The notes under the pieces: model-generated
Seen by the model: only the letters and a program-made list of their open reading frames with translations
Databases searched by the model: none
What the model was told of the DNA's origin: nothing
Position numbers and translations under genes: made by a program
Assembly (NCBI GenBank): GCA_024234815.1
Contig: JACKNO010000003.1
Span: forward strand, 434,001 to 498,000
DNA length: 64,000 bases
DNA from: Pseudomonadales bacterium
GTDB taxonomy: Bacteria; Pseudomonadota; Gammaproteobacteria; Pseudomonadales; Halieaceae
Reading direction: 5' to 3'
Shown here: positions 49,776 through 58,962 of the stretch, piece after piece
Numbering within the stretch: position 1 is the first letter of the stretch
Layout: every line of letters starts with the position of its first letter

Positions 49776-51062
49776 ATGAACAAGGTTCAACCCGGCCACT
49801 GCCACAGCGGTGCTGCGCACTACCCGCCCTACCAAATCGCGACGGAGATCCGCGCCTTGCACGACCAATTGAGTCGCCACGAACTCACTGTGCTCATCGT
49901 CGCCCTGATGACTACCGCGATAGGGCAGTCCCTGGTGTTTGCCATCCTCGCGCCACTGGGTCGCGAGGTACAGCTCAACGAGTTGCAGATCACTTCCATT
50001 ATCGCGATATCCGCCCTGGTGTTCGGTCTCGCCGCCCCGGCGTGGGGTCGCCTGAGCGACCGCGTCGGCCGCAAGCCGATCATCATTACCGGGCTCGTCG
50101 GCTACACCCTCGGCACCCTGGCGTTCACCAGCGTATTCTACGCCGGCCTGACCGGGATGCTGGCGGGCTGGGCCCTGTATGGCGTCCTGTTGCTCGCCCG
50201 TTGCAGCCAGTCGGTGATCATGTCCGCCACCAACCCCGCCAGTACAGCCTATGCGGCGGATCACACCAGCCGGGAACAGCGCACGCCCACCATGGCCCGA
50301 CTGGGCACCGCCAACAGCATGGGCACCATACTCGGCCCCGCGGTCAGCGGCGCGCTGGCCACCTTCGGCCTGCTGGCACCCCTGTATTTCGCCGCCGGCA
50401 TGGCGGCCATGGCAGCCCTGCTGGTGTGGCGACAGTTGCCGCTCACGCCCGCTCGCGAACGCACCAGCCGCCGGGTCAATACCCGACTGCGCTTCACCGA
50501 CCGCCGCATCAGGGGGTTCCTGGGTACGGCCGTCGGGTTGTTTGTGGGCTTTTCGGGTATTCAACAAACCCTCGGCTTCCAGTTGCAGGACAAACTCAAT
50601 CTGGGCGGAATCGAGACGGCGCAAATGACCGGCGCGGCATTAATGATCTCCGCCAGTTTCACCTTCCTGATCCAGGTCACGGTCATGCAGCGCATGTCGC
50701 TGCGAGCCAGCCTGTTCATCCGCCTGGGACTGGCATCCCTGTTCGTCGGGGCGATCATCATTTCCATTTTCAACTCATTCGCCGTGCTGGGCATCGGCAT
50801 GGCGTTTCTCGGGACCGGACTGGGCCTGTGCATGCCCGCCATCTCCGCCGGCGCATCCCTTGCCGTCAGCCCGGCGGAACAGGGCGCCGCAGCCGGCCTC
50901 GTGAGTTCCTGCCCCGCCATCGGCTTTGTGGCCGGCCCCGTCTGCGCGGGTGCGCTTTACCAGGTGCACGACAACCTGGCGCCGCTGTTCAGCGCCGCAG
51001 TTTTTCTTGCTGTGCTGGCAGCTGTGGGCCTGGCTGAACGACGCAACAGGGCCTCCAAATAA
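49776..51062 (+). CDS. MFS transporter
   Basis: I choose the ATG at 49776 (MNKVQPGHCHSG); a longer frame from 49617 would overlap the carA promoter and has no typical start. The 428-residue product has about 12 membrane helices. The loop motif between helices 2 and 3 reads GRLSDRVGRKPII, a clear major-facilitator signature, and the second half starts near residue 220. The substrate is not predictable; drug-efflux-type members look like this. It is divergent from carA and 46 bp upstream of the L,D-transpeptidase. Confidence 0.88.
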   Translation: MNKVQPGHCHSGAAHYPPYQIATEIRALHDQLSRHELTVLIVALMTTAIGQSLVFAILAPLGREVQLNELQITSIIAISALVFGLAAPAWGRLSDRVGRKPIIITGLVGYTLGTLAFTSVFYAGLTGMLAGWALYGVLLLARCSQSVIMSATNPASTAYAADHTSREQRTPTMARLGTANSMGTILGPAVSGALATFGLLAPLYFAAGMAAMAALLVWRQLPLTPARERTSRRVNTRLRFTDRRIRGFLGTAVGLFVGFSGIQQTLGFQLQDKLNLGGIETAQMTGAALMISASFTFLIQVTVMQRMSLRASLFIRLGLASLFVGAIIISIFNSFAVLGIGMAFLGTGLGLCMPAISAGASLAVSPAEQGAAAGLVSSCPAIGFVAGPVCAGALYQVHDNLAPLFSAAVFLAVLAAVGLAERRNRASK

Positions 51063-51108
51063 GCCGCGAGTTGTAGTACCCTGTGCGCCCCTTTGACCTG
51101 TAGATCGC

Positions 51109-52026
51109 ATGCGTAACTTCCTCACACTGATAACCTACCTGCTGCCGGCACTGGCACGCGCGGCCACTTTTGATATGCCGCTGCCGCAGTTCGACCTCAT
51201 CGGCGCCATTCACAGCGTGGAAGCCCGGCAGGAAGACACCCTGCTGGATATCGCTCGCCGCTATGACATCGGCCAGGAGCAGATAGTCCGCGCCAACCCG
51301 GGCGTCGACCGCTGGCTGCCCGGCGGCGGCACCGAAGTCGTCATCCCCACGCGCTATATCCTGCCCGCCGCCCCGCGGGAGGGCATCGTACTCAACGTGC
51401 CCGAAATGCGGATTTATTATTATCCCAAGGCAAAACCTGGCGAAACGCCGGTGGTGCAAACCTACCCGGTAGGAATCGGCCGGCAGGATTGGGGTACGCC
51501 GCTGGGCCTGACCAAAATCGTGGGCAAAAAGAAAGATCCTACCTGGACACCGCCCGCGTCCATTCGCAAGGAGCACGAGGAAAACGGCGACCCCCTGCCT
51601 GCAGTGGTGCCGGCAGGCCCCAATAATCCCCTGGGGCAATATGCCATGCGCCTGGGTATTGGCGGCGGCAGTTACCTTATCCACGGCACCAACAAGGCCT
51701 TCGGCGTGGGAATGCGCGCATCCCACGGTTGCATTCGGATGATGCCCGAGGATATCGAGTATCTTTTCCAGCAGGTTCCCGAGGGCACACCGGTGCGGAT
51801 TGTAAGTGAAACAGCGAAAGTGGGCTGGTTTGGAGGCAAACTTTACCTGGAGATCCACGAACCACTGGAAGAAGACCGGGTCGGGCGGGCGGAACTGCTC
51901 AACAAGGCCCTGCGGTTAATCGACGCGGCGCAGGCGAGCCGCCTGGTGGAACTGGATGAAGAAGCGATTGCAAAGGCGCTGAGCGAACGCACCGGAATGC
52001 CGGTCGCCATTTCAAAGGATTTGTAG
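51109..52026 (+). CDS. L,D-transpeptidase with LysM domain (ErfK/YbiS type)
   Basis: The 305-residue periplasmic enzyme has a signal peptide (LTYLLPALARA-like start), a LysM peptidoglycan-binding region (HSVEARQEDTLLDIARRYDIGQEQIVRANPGVDRWLP) and a YkuD catalytic domain. The active site is HGTNKAFGVGMRASHGCIRM, with the Cys nucleophile and both His present. Enzymes of this type either form 3-3 cross-links or attach Lpp to peptidoglycan. The convergent neighbour is an Lpp-like lipoprotein, which favours the latter role (inference). Confidence 0.93.
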   Translation: MRNFLTLITYLLPALARAATFDMPLPQFDLIGAIHSVEARQEDTLLDIARRYDIGQEQIVRANPGVDRWLPGGGTEVVIPTRYILPAAPREGIVLNVPEMRIYYYPKAKPGETPVVQTYPVGIGRQDWGTPLGLTKIVGKKKDPTWTPPASIRKEHEENGDPLPAVVPAGPNNPLGQYAMRLGIGGGSYLIHGTNKAFGVGMRASHGCIRMMPEDIEYLFQQVPEGTPVRIVSETAKVGWFGGKLYLEIHEPLEEDRVGRAELLNKALRLIDAAQASRLVELDEEAIAKALSERTGMPVAISKDL

Positions 52027-52082
52027 GCCCGGGCGCCAGCGCCATGTAGGCTTTGCCAGGTCCAGACTGCACAAAAAACGGG

Positions 52083-52120
52083 CAAAAAAAACGGGACGTG
52101 GTCAGTAAGACCACGCCCCG
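52083..52120 (-). terminator. Rho-independent terminator of the Lpp-like gene
   Basis: A 12-bp stem with one mismatch (52092-52103 with 52109-52120) is followed on the minus strand by eight T residues. It ends the lipoprotein transcript and faces the convergent L,D-transpeptidase gene. Confidence 0.88.
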
Positions 52121-52147
52121 CAGTTCGGGTATTACCCCTGGTTTGCC

Positions 52148-52414
52148 TTACTTCTGCATTGACTTCTTGAACATGCGGTCAAGCTTTTCATTGGTCATGT
52201 TAGCGGCATCACGCGCCTGCTCAGCAGCGGTTTTTGCAGCTGCGGCGTCACGCTTGGCAGCAGATGCATCAGCAGCAGCCTGGCTGGCAGTGCTGTTAGC
52301 CTTGTCAACTTCTGCACGCAGGGCATCCAGGTCGCCAGTGGTGGCACAACCGGTTGCACCGGCCAGAGCCGCTACCATTACACCAGTAGAAATAGTCTTG
52401 TAGAAATTACGCAT
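52148..52414 (-). CDS. Alanine-zipper murein lipoprotein (Lpp/OprI-like)
   Basis: The 88-residue product has a lipoprotein signal with Cys23 (GATGC) and a mature helix of heptad alanines (STASQAAADASAAKRDAAAAKTAAEQARDAAN). It ends in KLDRMFKKSMQK with a C-terminal Lys, as in OprI and Lpp, where that Lys is linked to peptidoglycan. It probably forms a trimeric coiled coil tying outer membrane to cell wall. Strong terminator, short gene and central position between two L,D-transpeptidases support the assignment. Confidence 0.87.
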   Translation of the reverse strand: MRNFYKTISTGVMVAALAGATGCATTGDLDALRAEVDKANSTASQAAADASAAKRDAAAAKTAAEQARDAANMTNEKLDRMFKKSMQK

Positions 52415-52638
52415 TTACTTTCTCCTTTTTCCCTAAACAAAAGGGCCTTCGCCCGTTATAGCATTGAAAGCAACCCGGTCTTTCTTCCAGAAAGATGCGG
52501 CCTGTCCAATCACTGTATCTGGAAGCGGTCGCCTGTAACAGCGCTAGACCTCCTGCCCGGGCATATTCTCTTGGATACATATCAGGTTCGCAAGGGATAA
52601 TTTCACCGACATAATGCGCAAAAGTGCGCTTTGTGGGT

Positions 52639-53241
52639 CTAGCGAACGCTTACTCTGGTACCAACCGACACCCATTGTGCCAGCTCGTCTATCTGCTCAT
52701 TGGTCACGGCGATACAACCGTCCGTCCAGTTGAAAGTCCCGTGGATCTCCTCATCACCCGCTCCGAGGCCGTGAATACCGAGAAATCCCCCCAATGCCGT
52801 ATTCTGCGGGGGCGGCTCATCGGCCAGCCAGGCGTTGCTCACCCTGACATACTCCTGCGGGCTCAGGCGACCGTCGGCCAGCGCTCGTGCGGCATCGTCC
52901 ATGGTGGGGAAATCAATGCCCATAAACAGGTGAAAGCGGCTGCGGGGATTCAACCTGTTGATCCTGAACTCCCCGAGAGGCGTGGTTTCGTCCTGCACCC
53001 GGCGGCTCAGGGTCGGGCCGTTGCTGCCGATGGCGATATTGTCGTACTTGTACAGGAGGGACTCACCCCGCATCACCTGGATCGTCAGGTTCGTGGTGTC
53101 CACCAGCAACCAGATCTCTTCCTGCTCGGGGGAGCCCCAACTGGAAGACGTACCGGCCCCCTGGACCAACAGGAGAATACAAAGGAGGGTACAGCGGCCA
53201 AAGCCACTGCTCTTGCGACGCGAAAATCTGGCGGTATGCAC
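52639..53241 (-). CDS. L,D-transpeptidase family protein (YkuD domain)
   Basis: The 200-residue product has a hydrophobic N-terminal export signal (CTLLCILLLVQGAGTSSS) and a YkuD domain. The catalytic segment is GIHGLGAGDEEIHGTFNWTDGCIAVTN: the Cys nucleophile and first His are present, with TDGC in place of the common SHGC, as in the YafK-like branch. It may be a peptidoglycan transpeptidase or amidase-like releasing enzyme. It is upstream of the Lpp-like gene on the same strand with a 224-bp gap. Confidence 0.85.
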   Translation of the reverse strand: MHTARFSRRKSSGFGRCTLLCILLLVQGAGTSSSWGSPEQEEIWLLVDTTNLTIQVMRGESLLYKYDNIAIGSNGPTLSRRVQDETTPLGEFRINRLNPRSRFHLFMGIDFPTMDDAARALADGRLSPQEYVRVSNAWLADEPPPQNTALGGFLGIHGLGAGDEEIHGTFNWTDGCIAVTNEQIDELAQWVSVGTRVSVR

Positions 53242-53343
53242 TTATTATCTTCTCTGGAGATTTCGGCGATTGTACATATCTACAGCTAATGTTGTCACCA
53301 GAGCGGGGGCCTTGGCCAGTACAAAAACTGACAAAATTGCCAA

Positions 53344-53784
53344 TTATCGCAACAGGCGTTCCAGCGCCGAGCGCAGTGGGGCCGGTATGGGAACCGACTT
53401 GTTCGCCGCGCGATCGACAAAAACATGGACGAAGTGGCCGTGGGCTACCGCACGCTCCTCGCCCCGGCGGAAAATCGCCAGCCCGTATTGCACTGAACTG
53501 GCGCCCAACCTGTCCACCCGCAAACCCGCCTCGATCGGCTCGGGATAGGTAACCGGGGCGTGGTACTCACAGCCCGAATTGACCACATACCCCACGATAG
53601 CGCCATCCCCGATATCCAGCCCACCCTCCTCGATCAGGTAGCGGTTGGCTGCCGTGTCGAAGTAGGAGTAATAAACAACGTTGTTCACGTGACCATAGAT
53701 ATCGTTGTCCGACCAGCGCGTCGAGATCGGGTAGAAAACCCGATAGTCGGCACGCAGCGGGGGTTCGGGCTTGCTCACACTCAC
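53344..53784 (-). CDS. Hot-dog acyl-CoA thioesterase (4HBT family)
   Basis: The 146-residue product has the 4-hydroxybenzoyl-CoA thioesterase pattern: RWSDNDIYGHVNNVVYYSYFDTAANRYL, with the catalytic Asp in SDNDIYGH. It should hydrolyse an acyl-CoA in the cytoplasm. It overlaps the upstream Fe-ADH gene by 4 bp (ATGA), so it is the last gene of the minus-strand acyl-CoA cluster. The specific acyl chain is unknown. Confidence 0.88.
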   Translation of the reverse strand: MSVSKPEPPLRADYRVFYPISTRWSDNDIYGHVNNVVYYSYFDTAANRYLIEEGGLDIGDGAIVGYVVNSGCEYHAPVTYPEPIEAGLRVDRLGASSVQYGLAIFRRGEERAVAHGHFVHVFVDRAANKSVPIPAPLRSALERLLR

Positions 53785-54947
53785 ACCAGGCCCCGGTAAG
53801 CCGCCCGGTAAATCGCCAGCGCATCCTCGTAGGCCACATCGCGGGGATTATTCACCAGCAATCTTTGCTGTAGCATCGCATCCTCGGCCAGCATCTCCAG
53901 GCTCCCTTCATCCACACCGGCGGCCTCGAGGGTTGCCGGCAGTGCGACATCGTCGATCAACTCACGCAACGCGCCGACAAGCCGCGCGGTTTTCGCCTGT
54001 GCGCCCCCGGGGACCGGTTCCCCCACGACAATGTCCGCCAGTTCCGCGTACAGCTCACTGGCCTCGGGGGCATTGAACTCGAGCACTGCCGGCAACACCA
54101 GGGAATTACTGAGACCGTGGGGAATGTGATAGTGCCCGCCCAGCGGATAAGCCAGGGCGTGAACGGCCGCCACCGGCGCATTGGCAAACGCCTGCCCCGC
54201 CAGGCAGGCGCCCAACAGCATATTCTCCCTGGCCTCGCGATTCCCGCCATCGTGCACCGCGGTGCGAATATTGCGGGCGAGAAGAGTCAGCGCCTGGCGC
54301 GCCAGATTGTCGGATAAGGGGTTCTTCTGGTGACGCGATGTATAGGCCTCGATAGCGTGAACCATGGCGTCCACCCCGGTCATCGCGGTAATCGCAGGCG
54401 GCAACCCCAGGGTGAGGTCCGCATCCAGTACCGCGACATCCGGCAACAGTATCGGCGAGGACACCCCGGCCTTGGTGGTTTCACCGGTGGTGATTACAGC
54501 GACCGGCGTGACCTCCGAGCCGGTGCCCGCCGTGGTCGGCACCAGTACCAGCGGCAGGCGCTGCCCGGTGACATTGCCCACCCCGTAAATCTGGGCCAGC
54601 GCCTGCTGGCCACCCAGCAGGACCGCCACGACCTTGGCCACGTCCATTGAGCTGCCGCCGCCCACGGCAAGCACACCGTCAACAGCCTGGCTGCGCCCCT
54701 GGTCGGCTGCCGCCAGGACGGTGGCCTCTGGCGGATCTTCACGCACCTGGTCGAAAACCACCGCGGCCAGCCCCTCAGCTTCGAGCGCCGCCAGCACCGG
54801 TTGCACCAGGCCAATGGCCATCAGCCCGGGATCGGTCACCAACAGCGGCCTGGAGACACCCAGCCGCCGGCACTGGTCGGCCAGCTGCAGCGCGCTTCCC
54901 GCGCCACTGATGATTCGCCTGACAGTGTTAAATTCGAAGCCCTGCAT
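53781..54947 (-). CDS. Iron-containing alcohol dehydrogenase
   Basis: The 388-residue group III alcohol dehydrogenase has the nucleotide motif AVGGGSSMDVAK, TTAGTGSEVTPVAVI, and metal-site regions GVDAMVHAIEAYTS and GGHYHIPHGLSNSLVLP. It probably oxidises an alcohol or reduces an aldehyde with NAD(P). It is coupled to the thioesterase and lies 32 bp downstream of the MDR reductase. Confidence 0.92.
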   Translation of the reverse strand: MQGFEFNTVRRIISGAGSALQLADQCRRLGVSRPLLVTDPGLMAIGLVQPVLAALEAEGLAAVVFDQVREDPPEATVLAAADQGRSQAVDGVLAVGGGSSMDVAKVVAVLLGGQQALAQIYGVGNVTGQRLPLVLVPTTAGTGSEVTPVAVITTGETTKAGVSSPILLPDVAVLDADLTLGLPPAITAMTGVDAMVHAIEAYTSRHQKNPLSDNLARQALTLLARNIRTAVHDGGNREARENMLLGACLAGQAFANAPVAAVHALAYPLGGHYHIPHGLSNSLVLPAVLEFNAPEASELYAELADIVVGEPVPGGAQAKTARLVGALRELIDDVALPATLEAAGVDEGSLEMLAEDAMLQQRLLVNNPRDVAYEDALAIYRAAYRGLV

Positions 54948-54979
54948 GGTTCCCGCCCCTCTCGCCGCTACATGTATCG

Positions 54980-55957
54980 TTACATGGTAATAATAACTTT
55001 ACCGCGGGCGCGCCGTTCAATCATGCAATTATAGGCCTCTTCATACTGTTCCAGCGGGAACACGTCGGTCACCACGGGGTTCAACTTGCCGGCGGCGAAC
55101 AGCTCCCACAGCTCGGCGATATTCTGCAGATGCACCTTGGGTTCCTCGCCGGTAAATCGGCCCCAGAAAACCCCGACGATGGAGCAGCCCTTCAGCAGGG
55201 TGAGGTTCAGGGGGATTTTGGGGATGGGACCACTGGCAAAGCCGATAACAAGGTAGCGACCGTTCCACGCCATACTGCGGATGGCCGGCTCGGCGTACTC
55301 TCCACCGACCGGGTCATACACCACATCAACCCCTTTGCCGCCGGTGAGTTCCTTGACGGCGTCCTTGAGCGAGGTGGTGCTGTAGTTGATTACCTCGTCG
55401 GCACCCAGCTGTTTGCACAGGGCCAGTTTTTCATCCGAGCTGGCCGCGGCGATCACCCTGGCGCCCATCAGTTTGCCCAGCTCTATGGCCGTGGTACCCA
55501 CGCCTCCGGCCGCGCCCAGCACCAGCATGGTCTCCCCGGGCTGGATGTTGGCGCGCTGCTTGAGCGCGTAGTAAGAAGTAAAATAGGTTATGGAGACACC
55601 CGCCGCCTGTTCGAAGCTGAGCGCGTCGGGCATGGGGAAGACAGCGTTCTCGTTAACCGCGATCTGCTCGCAGAAGGCGCCGGTTCCGGAAGCCGAAATG
55701 ACCTTGTCACCGACCTTGAAGCGGGTCACTGCAGCGCCCACTGCCTCGATTTCACCGGAACATTCGTTGCCCGGAATAAAGGGCAACTCCGGTTGAAACT
55801 GGTATTTTCCCTGGATAATCAGTACATCCGGGAAGTTGAGCCCGGCGGCTTTCACCCGCACCCGCACATCGTGCTCACCCAACTCCGGCTCAGGCCAGTC
55901 CGACACCAGCTCCAGTTTTTCCGGCAGGCCGTGTTCCCTGCATACCACTGCTTTCAT
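54980..55957 (-). CDS. NADPH:quinone oxidoreductase-like MDR enzyme
   Basis: The 325-residue zinc-free medium-chain reductase shows AGLNFPDVLIIQGKYQ, PFIPGNECSGEIEAVG and the cofactor loop LGAAGGVGTTAIELGKLMGARVIAAASS. It probably reduces an activated double bond (quinone or enoyl-type substrate). In this cluster an enoyl reductase role is plausible but not shown. It lies between the thiolase and the Fe-ADH on the same strand. Confidence 0.88.
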   Translation of the reverse strand: MKAVVCREHGLPEKLELVSDWPEPELGEHDVRVRVKAAGLNFPDVLIIQGKYQFQPELPFIPGNECSGEIEAVGAAVTRFKVGDKVISASGTGAFCEQIAVNENAVFPMPDALSFEQAAGVSITYFTSYYALKQRANIQPGETMLVLGAAGGVGTTAIELGKLMGARVIAAASSDEKLALCKQLGADEVINYSTTSLKDAVKELTGGKGVDVVYDPVGGEYAEPAIRSMAWNGRYLVIGFASGPIPKIPLNLTLLKGCSIVGVFWGRFTGEEPKVHLQNIAELWELFAAGKLNPVVTDVFPLEQYEEAYNCMIERRARGKVIITM

Positions 55958-56022
55958 ATTGTCTCCCGCTATTCATTGACTGCCGCGCCGGATCGCCCCG
56001 GCGCCGCAAACTGGTTTACCTG

Positions 56023-57201
56023 TCAGGCAACCTCAAACAAACCGGCGGCGCCCATGCCGCCACCGACGCACATGGTAATCACGACGTACTTGACGCCGCG
56101 GCGCTTGCCCTCGATCAGGGCGTGGCCGATCATGCGCGAGCCGCTCATGCCATAGGGGTGGCCGATGGAAATGGCGCCGCCATTGACGTTGAGCTTGTCA
56201 TTGTCGATGCCCAGCTTGTCGCGACAGTAAAGCACCTGAACCGCGAACGCTTCATTGAGTTCCCACAAGCCAATATCGTTCACCGTGAGGCCGTGCTGCT
56301 TGAGCAGTTTGGGCACGGCGAATACGGGGCCGATTCCCATCTCATCCGGGGCGCAGCCCGCCACCGCGATACCGCGATAGATACCCAGCGGCTCCAGGCC
56401 CTCCTGTTGGGCAACCTTGGCATCCATGATCAACTGCGCGGACGAACCGTCAGACAGCTGTGAGGCATTGCCCGCGGTAATAGTGCCGCCTTCGATAACG
56501 GTCTTGAGACCCTGCAGGCTCTCCAGCGTGGTTGCGCGTATTCCCTCGTCGGCGGATACCGTGCCCTCGGCCTCTGACGCATTGCCGGTGGCCTTGTCCC
56601 AAACGGTGCGCTTGCAGGTTACCGGCACCAGTTCGTCGGCATATTTACCTGCCGCGTAAGCCGCGGCGGTACGCTGCTGTGATTGCAGGCCGTACTCGTC
56701 CATGGCATCGCGGGAGATGTTGTAGCGCTTGGCGACAACCTCGGCGGTCTGCAGCATGGGCATGAAGTAGTTGGGCTCGATAGCCATAAGGCTGTCGTCC
56801 ACCAGGCGGTGGAGGTTCATGTGCTCATTCTGAACCAGGGAAATAGACTCCAGGCCGCCGCCAATGACACAGCTCATGCCATCGTGAATCACCTGCTTGG
56901 CGCCGGTCGCAACCGCCATCAGGCCAGAGGAGCACTGGCGGTCCATGGTCATCCCGGCGGTCGTGTTCGGCAACCCGGCGCGAATCGCGATCTGGCGCGC
57001 CACATTACTACCCGTAGCGCCCTGTTCCATGGCGCAGCCCATGATCACATCTTCCACTCGCGCCGGGTCGATACCCGCGCGCCTGACCACTTCCGCCACA
57101 GAGGCGGCGCCCAGGCTGGCGCCTCCCAGGCTATTGAAGCCCCCACGGTAGGCCTTGCCAATAGGGGTCCGCGCCGTCGCCACGATTACTGCTTCTTTCA
57201 T
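56023..57201 (-). CDS. Acetyl-CoA acyltransferase (thiolase)
   Basis: The 392-residue thiolase has both catalytic cysteines: the acylated Cys in MDRQCSSGLMA near residue 90 and the second in MCVGGGMGAAG. The His pair sits in ELNEAFAVQ and GHPYGMSGSRM. It should cleave 3-ketoacyl-CoA at the end of beta-oxidation. It lies 54 bp after the SDR gene, giving a hydratase-dehydrogenase-thiolase series with the MaoC protein. Confidence 0.94.
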   Translation of the reverse strand: MKEAVIVATARTPIGKAYRGGFNSLGGASLGAASVAEVVRRAGIDPARVEDVIMGCAMEQGATGSNVARQIAIRAGLPNTTAGMTMDRQCSSGLMAVATGAKQVIHDGMSCVIGGGLESISLVQNEHMNLHRLVDDSLMAIEPNYFMPMLQTAEVVAKRYNISRDAMDEYGLQSQQRTAAAYAAGKYADELVPVTCKRTVWDKATGNASEAEGTVSADEGIRATTLESLQGLKTVIEGGTITAGNASQLSDGSSAQLIMDAKVAQQEGLEPLGIYRGIAVAGCAPDEMGIGPVFAVPKLLKQHGLTVNDIGLWELNEAFAVQVLYCRDKLGIDNDKLNVNGGAISIGHPYGMSGSRMIGHALIEGKRRGVKYVVITMCVGGGMGAAGLFEVA

Positions 57202-57255
57202 AAATTGTCTCCCTGATGCGACGCCGCTCGAGCGGCGGCCGCGAAATTGGTGGTG

Positions 57256-58176
57256 TTAGTCCAGTTTGATACCCAGGCCTTCGGCGGCCTTGGCGGTAAA
57301 CTTTATGGTCTGCTCAAATCCTGCCTGTGGCACTTTCTCGCCTTCTGTGGCTGTTATGGCGGCCCAGTTCGCCGCGATACCTTCCGGTGTCTGTTCGTCC
57401 GGAGACAGCCATGTGCCATCTGTCTCAACTATCTTGGCTACGGCGTAGGCGCCCGCGCCAGCACACAACACGGTGCGATTGGGGGCGTCGTCACTCACCA
57501 GGTACAACACCGCCGGGGTGACGGTTTCCGGTGACAACAGTTCAAAGGCGCCCTCGGGAATCAGGCCCTCGGTCATGCGGGTGCCCGCGGTAGGCGCCAG
57601 GGCGTTTACCCGGATATCGTACTTGGCTCCTTCCTGTACCAGGGTGTTCATCAGGCCGATCACACCCATCTTGGCGGAGCCGTAGTTGCTCTGGCCGAAA
57701 TTCCCGTACAAGCCGCTGGAAGAGGTGGTCACCACCACCCGGCCGTAGCCCTGGTCGCGCATGATGTCCCAGCAGGCCTTGGTGCAGTGCACGGTGCCCA
57801 TCAGGTGCACATCCAGTACCAGCCTGAAATCCTCCAGTGAACCCTTGGCAAAACTCTTGTCGCGCAGGATGCCGGCATTGTTGACCAGGATGTCCACCCG
57901 GCCCCACTTGTCCACGGCCGCTTTGACCATGGCCTCGACCTCGTCATACCTGGCCACATTGGCGCCATTGGCGATGGCCTCACCGCCCAGCGCCTCGATC
58001 TCCGCCACCACCGCCTGCGCGGCGGCGCTGGAGCCGCCGGTGCCGTCCTTGGCACCGCCCAGGTCGTTGATTACTACTTTGGCGCCGCGTTTGGCGAGTT
58101 CTATCGCGTGGCTTCTACCCAGCCCCTGGCCAGCCCCGGTGACAATGGCGACCTTGCCGTCATAACGAATAGTCAT
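57256..58176 (-). CDS. SDR 3-hydroxyacyl-CoA dehydrogenase (MFE-2-like)
   Basis: The 306-residue short-chain dehydrogenase has the cofactor motif VTGAGQGLGRSHAIELAKRGAKVVINDLGG and the catalytic Ser-Tyr-Lys set in TSSSGLYGNFGQSNYGSAKMG. The VINDLGG segment and a C-terminal extension resemble the dehydrogenase part of multifunctional enzyme type 2. It likely oxidises a 3-hydroxyacyl-CoA after the MaoC hydratase. It lies 49 bp after the MaoC gene. Confidence 0.9.
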   Translation of the reverse strand: MTIRYDGKVAIVTGAGQGLGRSHAIELAKRGAKVVINDLGGAKDGTGGSSAAAQAVVAEIEALGGEAIANGANVARYDEVEAMVKAAVDKWGRVDILVNNAGILRDKSFAKGSLEDFRLVLDVHLMGTVHCTKACWDIMRDQGYGRVVVTTSSSGLYGNFGQSNYGSAKMGVIGLMNTLVQEGAKYDIRVNALAPTAGTRMTEGLIPEGAFELLSPETVTPAVLYLVSDDAPNRTVLCAGAGAYAVAKIVETDGTWLSPDEQTPEGIAANWAAITATEGEKVPQAGFEQTIKFTAKAAEGLGIKLD

Positions 58177-58225
58177 TGCTGTGCTTCCTCATAAATAGCC
58201 TGAAATCAGTTGCCTGCCGTACCGC

Positions 58226-58690
58226 TTATCCGGCGATCATCATGGCCAGCCATTCGGCGACCAGTGCCGGAGTTTCCTCACCCTCGATCTCGACAGAGAC
58301 GGCCTGCTTAATAAGGAAGCGGTTGTCATCCTTGCGATCCACACCGACAATCGACAGGTGGGCACGCACTCTCTTACCGGCGCGTACAGGCGCCGGGAAG
58401 CGCACTTTGTCGAAACCGTAGTTCAGGCCCATCACGATATTTTCCGGAACGATACCTTTGCCCTCCACCATCTTGGGCAGCAGTGAGAGGGTCAGGAAGC
58501 CGTGGGCGATTGTGCCGCCAAAGGGAGTCTGCGCCGCCTTTTCCTCATCCACGTGAATGAATTGGTGGTCTTCTGTACAGTCGGCAAACGAGTTGATGCG
58601 ATCCTGGCCCACCACTATCCACTCGCTGGGCGGGAATTTGGTTCCCACCTCATTGACCATCTCATCCTTGGGTACAATTTTTACTGCCAT
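58226..58690 (-). CDS. MaoC-family enoyl-CoA hydratase
   Basis: The 154-residue hot-dog protein has the R-hydratase signature DCTEDHQFIHVDEEKAAQTPFGGTIAHGFLTLSL, containing the catalytic Asp and His. It hydrates enoyl-CoA to 3-hydroxyacyl-CoA. It is the first gene of the minus-strand cluster (maoC-SDR-thiolase-MDR-ADH-thioesterase) and divergent from the Rieske oxygenase, with a palindrome in the shared gap. Confidence 0.92.
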   Translation of the reverse strand: MAVKIVPKDEMVNEVGTKFPPSEWIVVGQDRINSFADCTEDHQFIHVDEEKAAQTPFGGTIAHGFLTLSLLPKMVEGKGIVPENIVMGLNYGFDKVRFPAPVRAGKRVRAHLSIVGVDRKDDNRFLIKQAVSVEIEGEETPALVAEWLAMMIAG

Positions 58691-58859
58691 GGCGTATTCC
58701 TCTTCGGTCTGTAATGAAAGAATCGGTCAAATATAGTCGAACATGGGATTTTCGCCTGAAGCGGCGGGCGCCGGGTTAACTGCGCACTTGCCAGAGAGCC
58801 TGTCAGAGAGAGCACGGCAGAAATCCTGGGAGGCGAAACCCGGCAAAAAACGGATTTGA

Positions 58860-58872
58860 ACATACAGTATGT
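58860..58872. promoter_or_regulatory. Palindrome in the divergent maoC/Rieske promoter region
   Basis: ACATAC-A-GTATGT is a perfect 13-bp palindrome, 91 bp before the Rieske start and 170 bp before maoC. It could be an operator for a TetR-type regulator of both operons; no regulator gene is in view. Confidence 0.45.
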
Positions 58873-58962
58873 ATTTAGTTCTTTCAAGTATTTTTGGCTT
58901 TGTCACTGTCTGCTATGCTGATCGCCACCCGTTGCAAAACAGCGCTTTGTGGAGGCCGCCAC

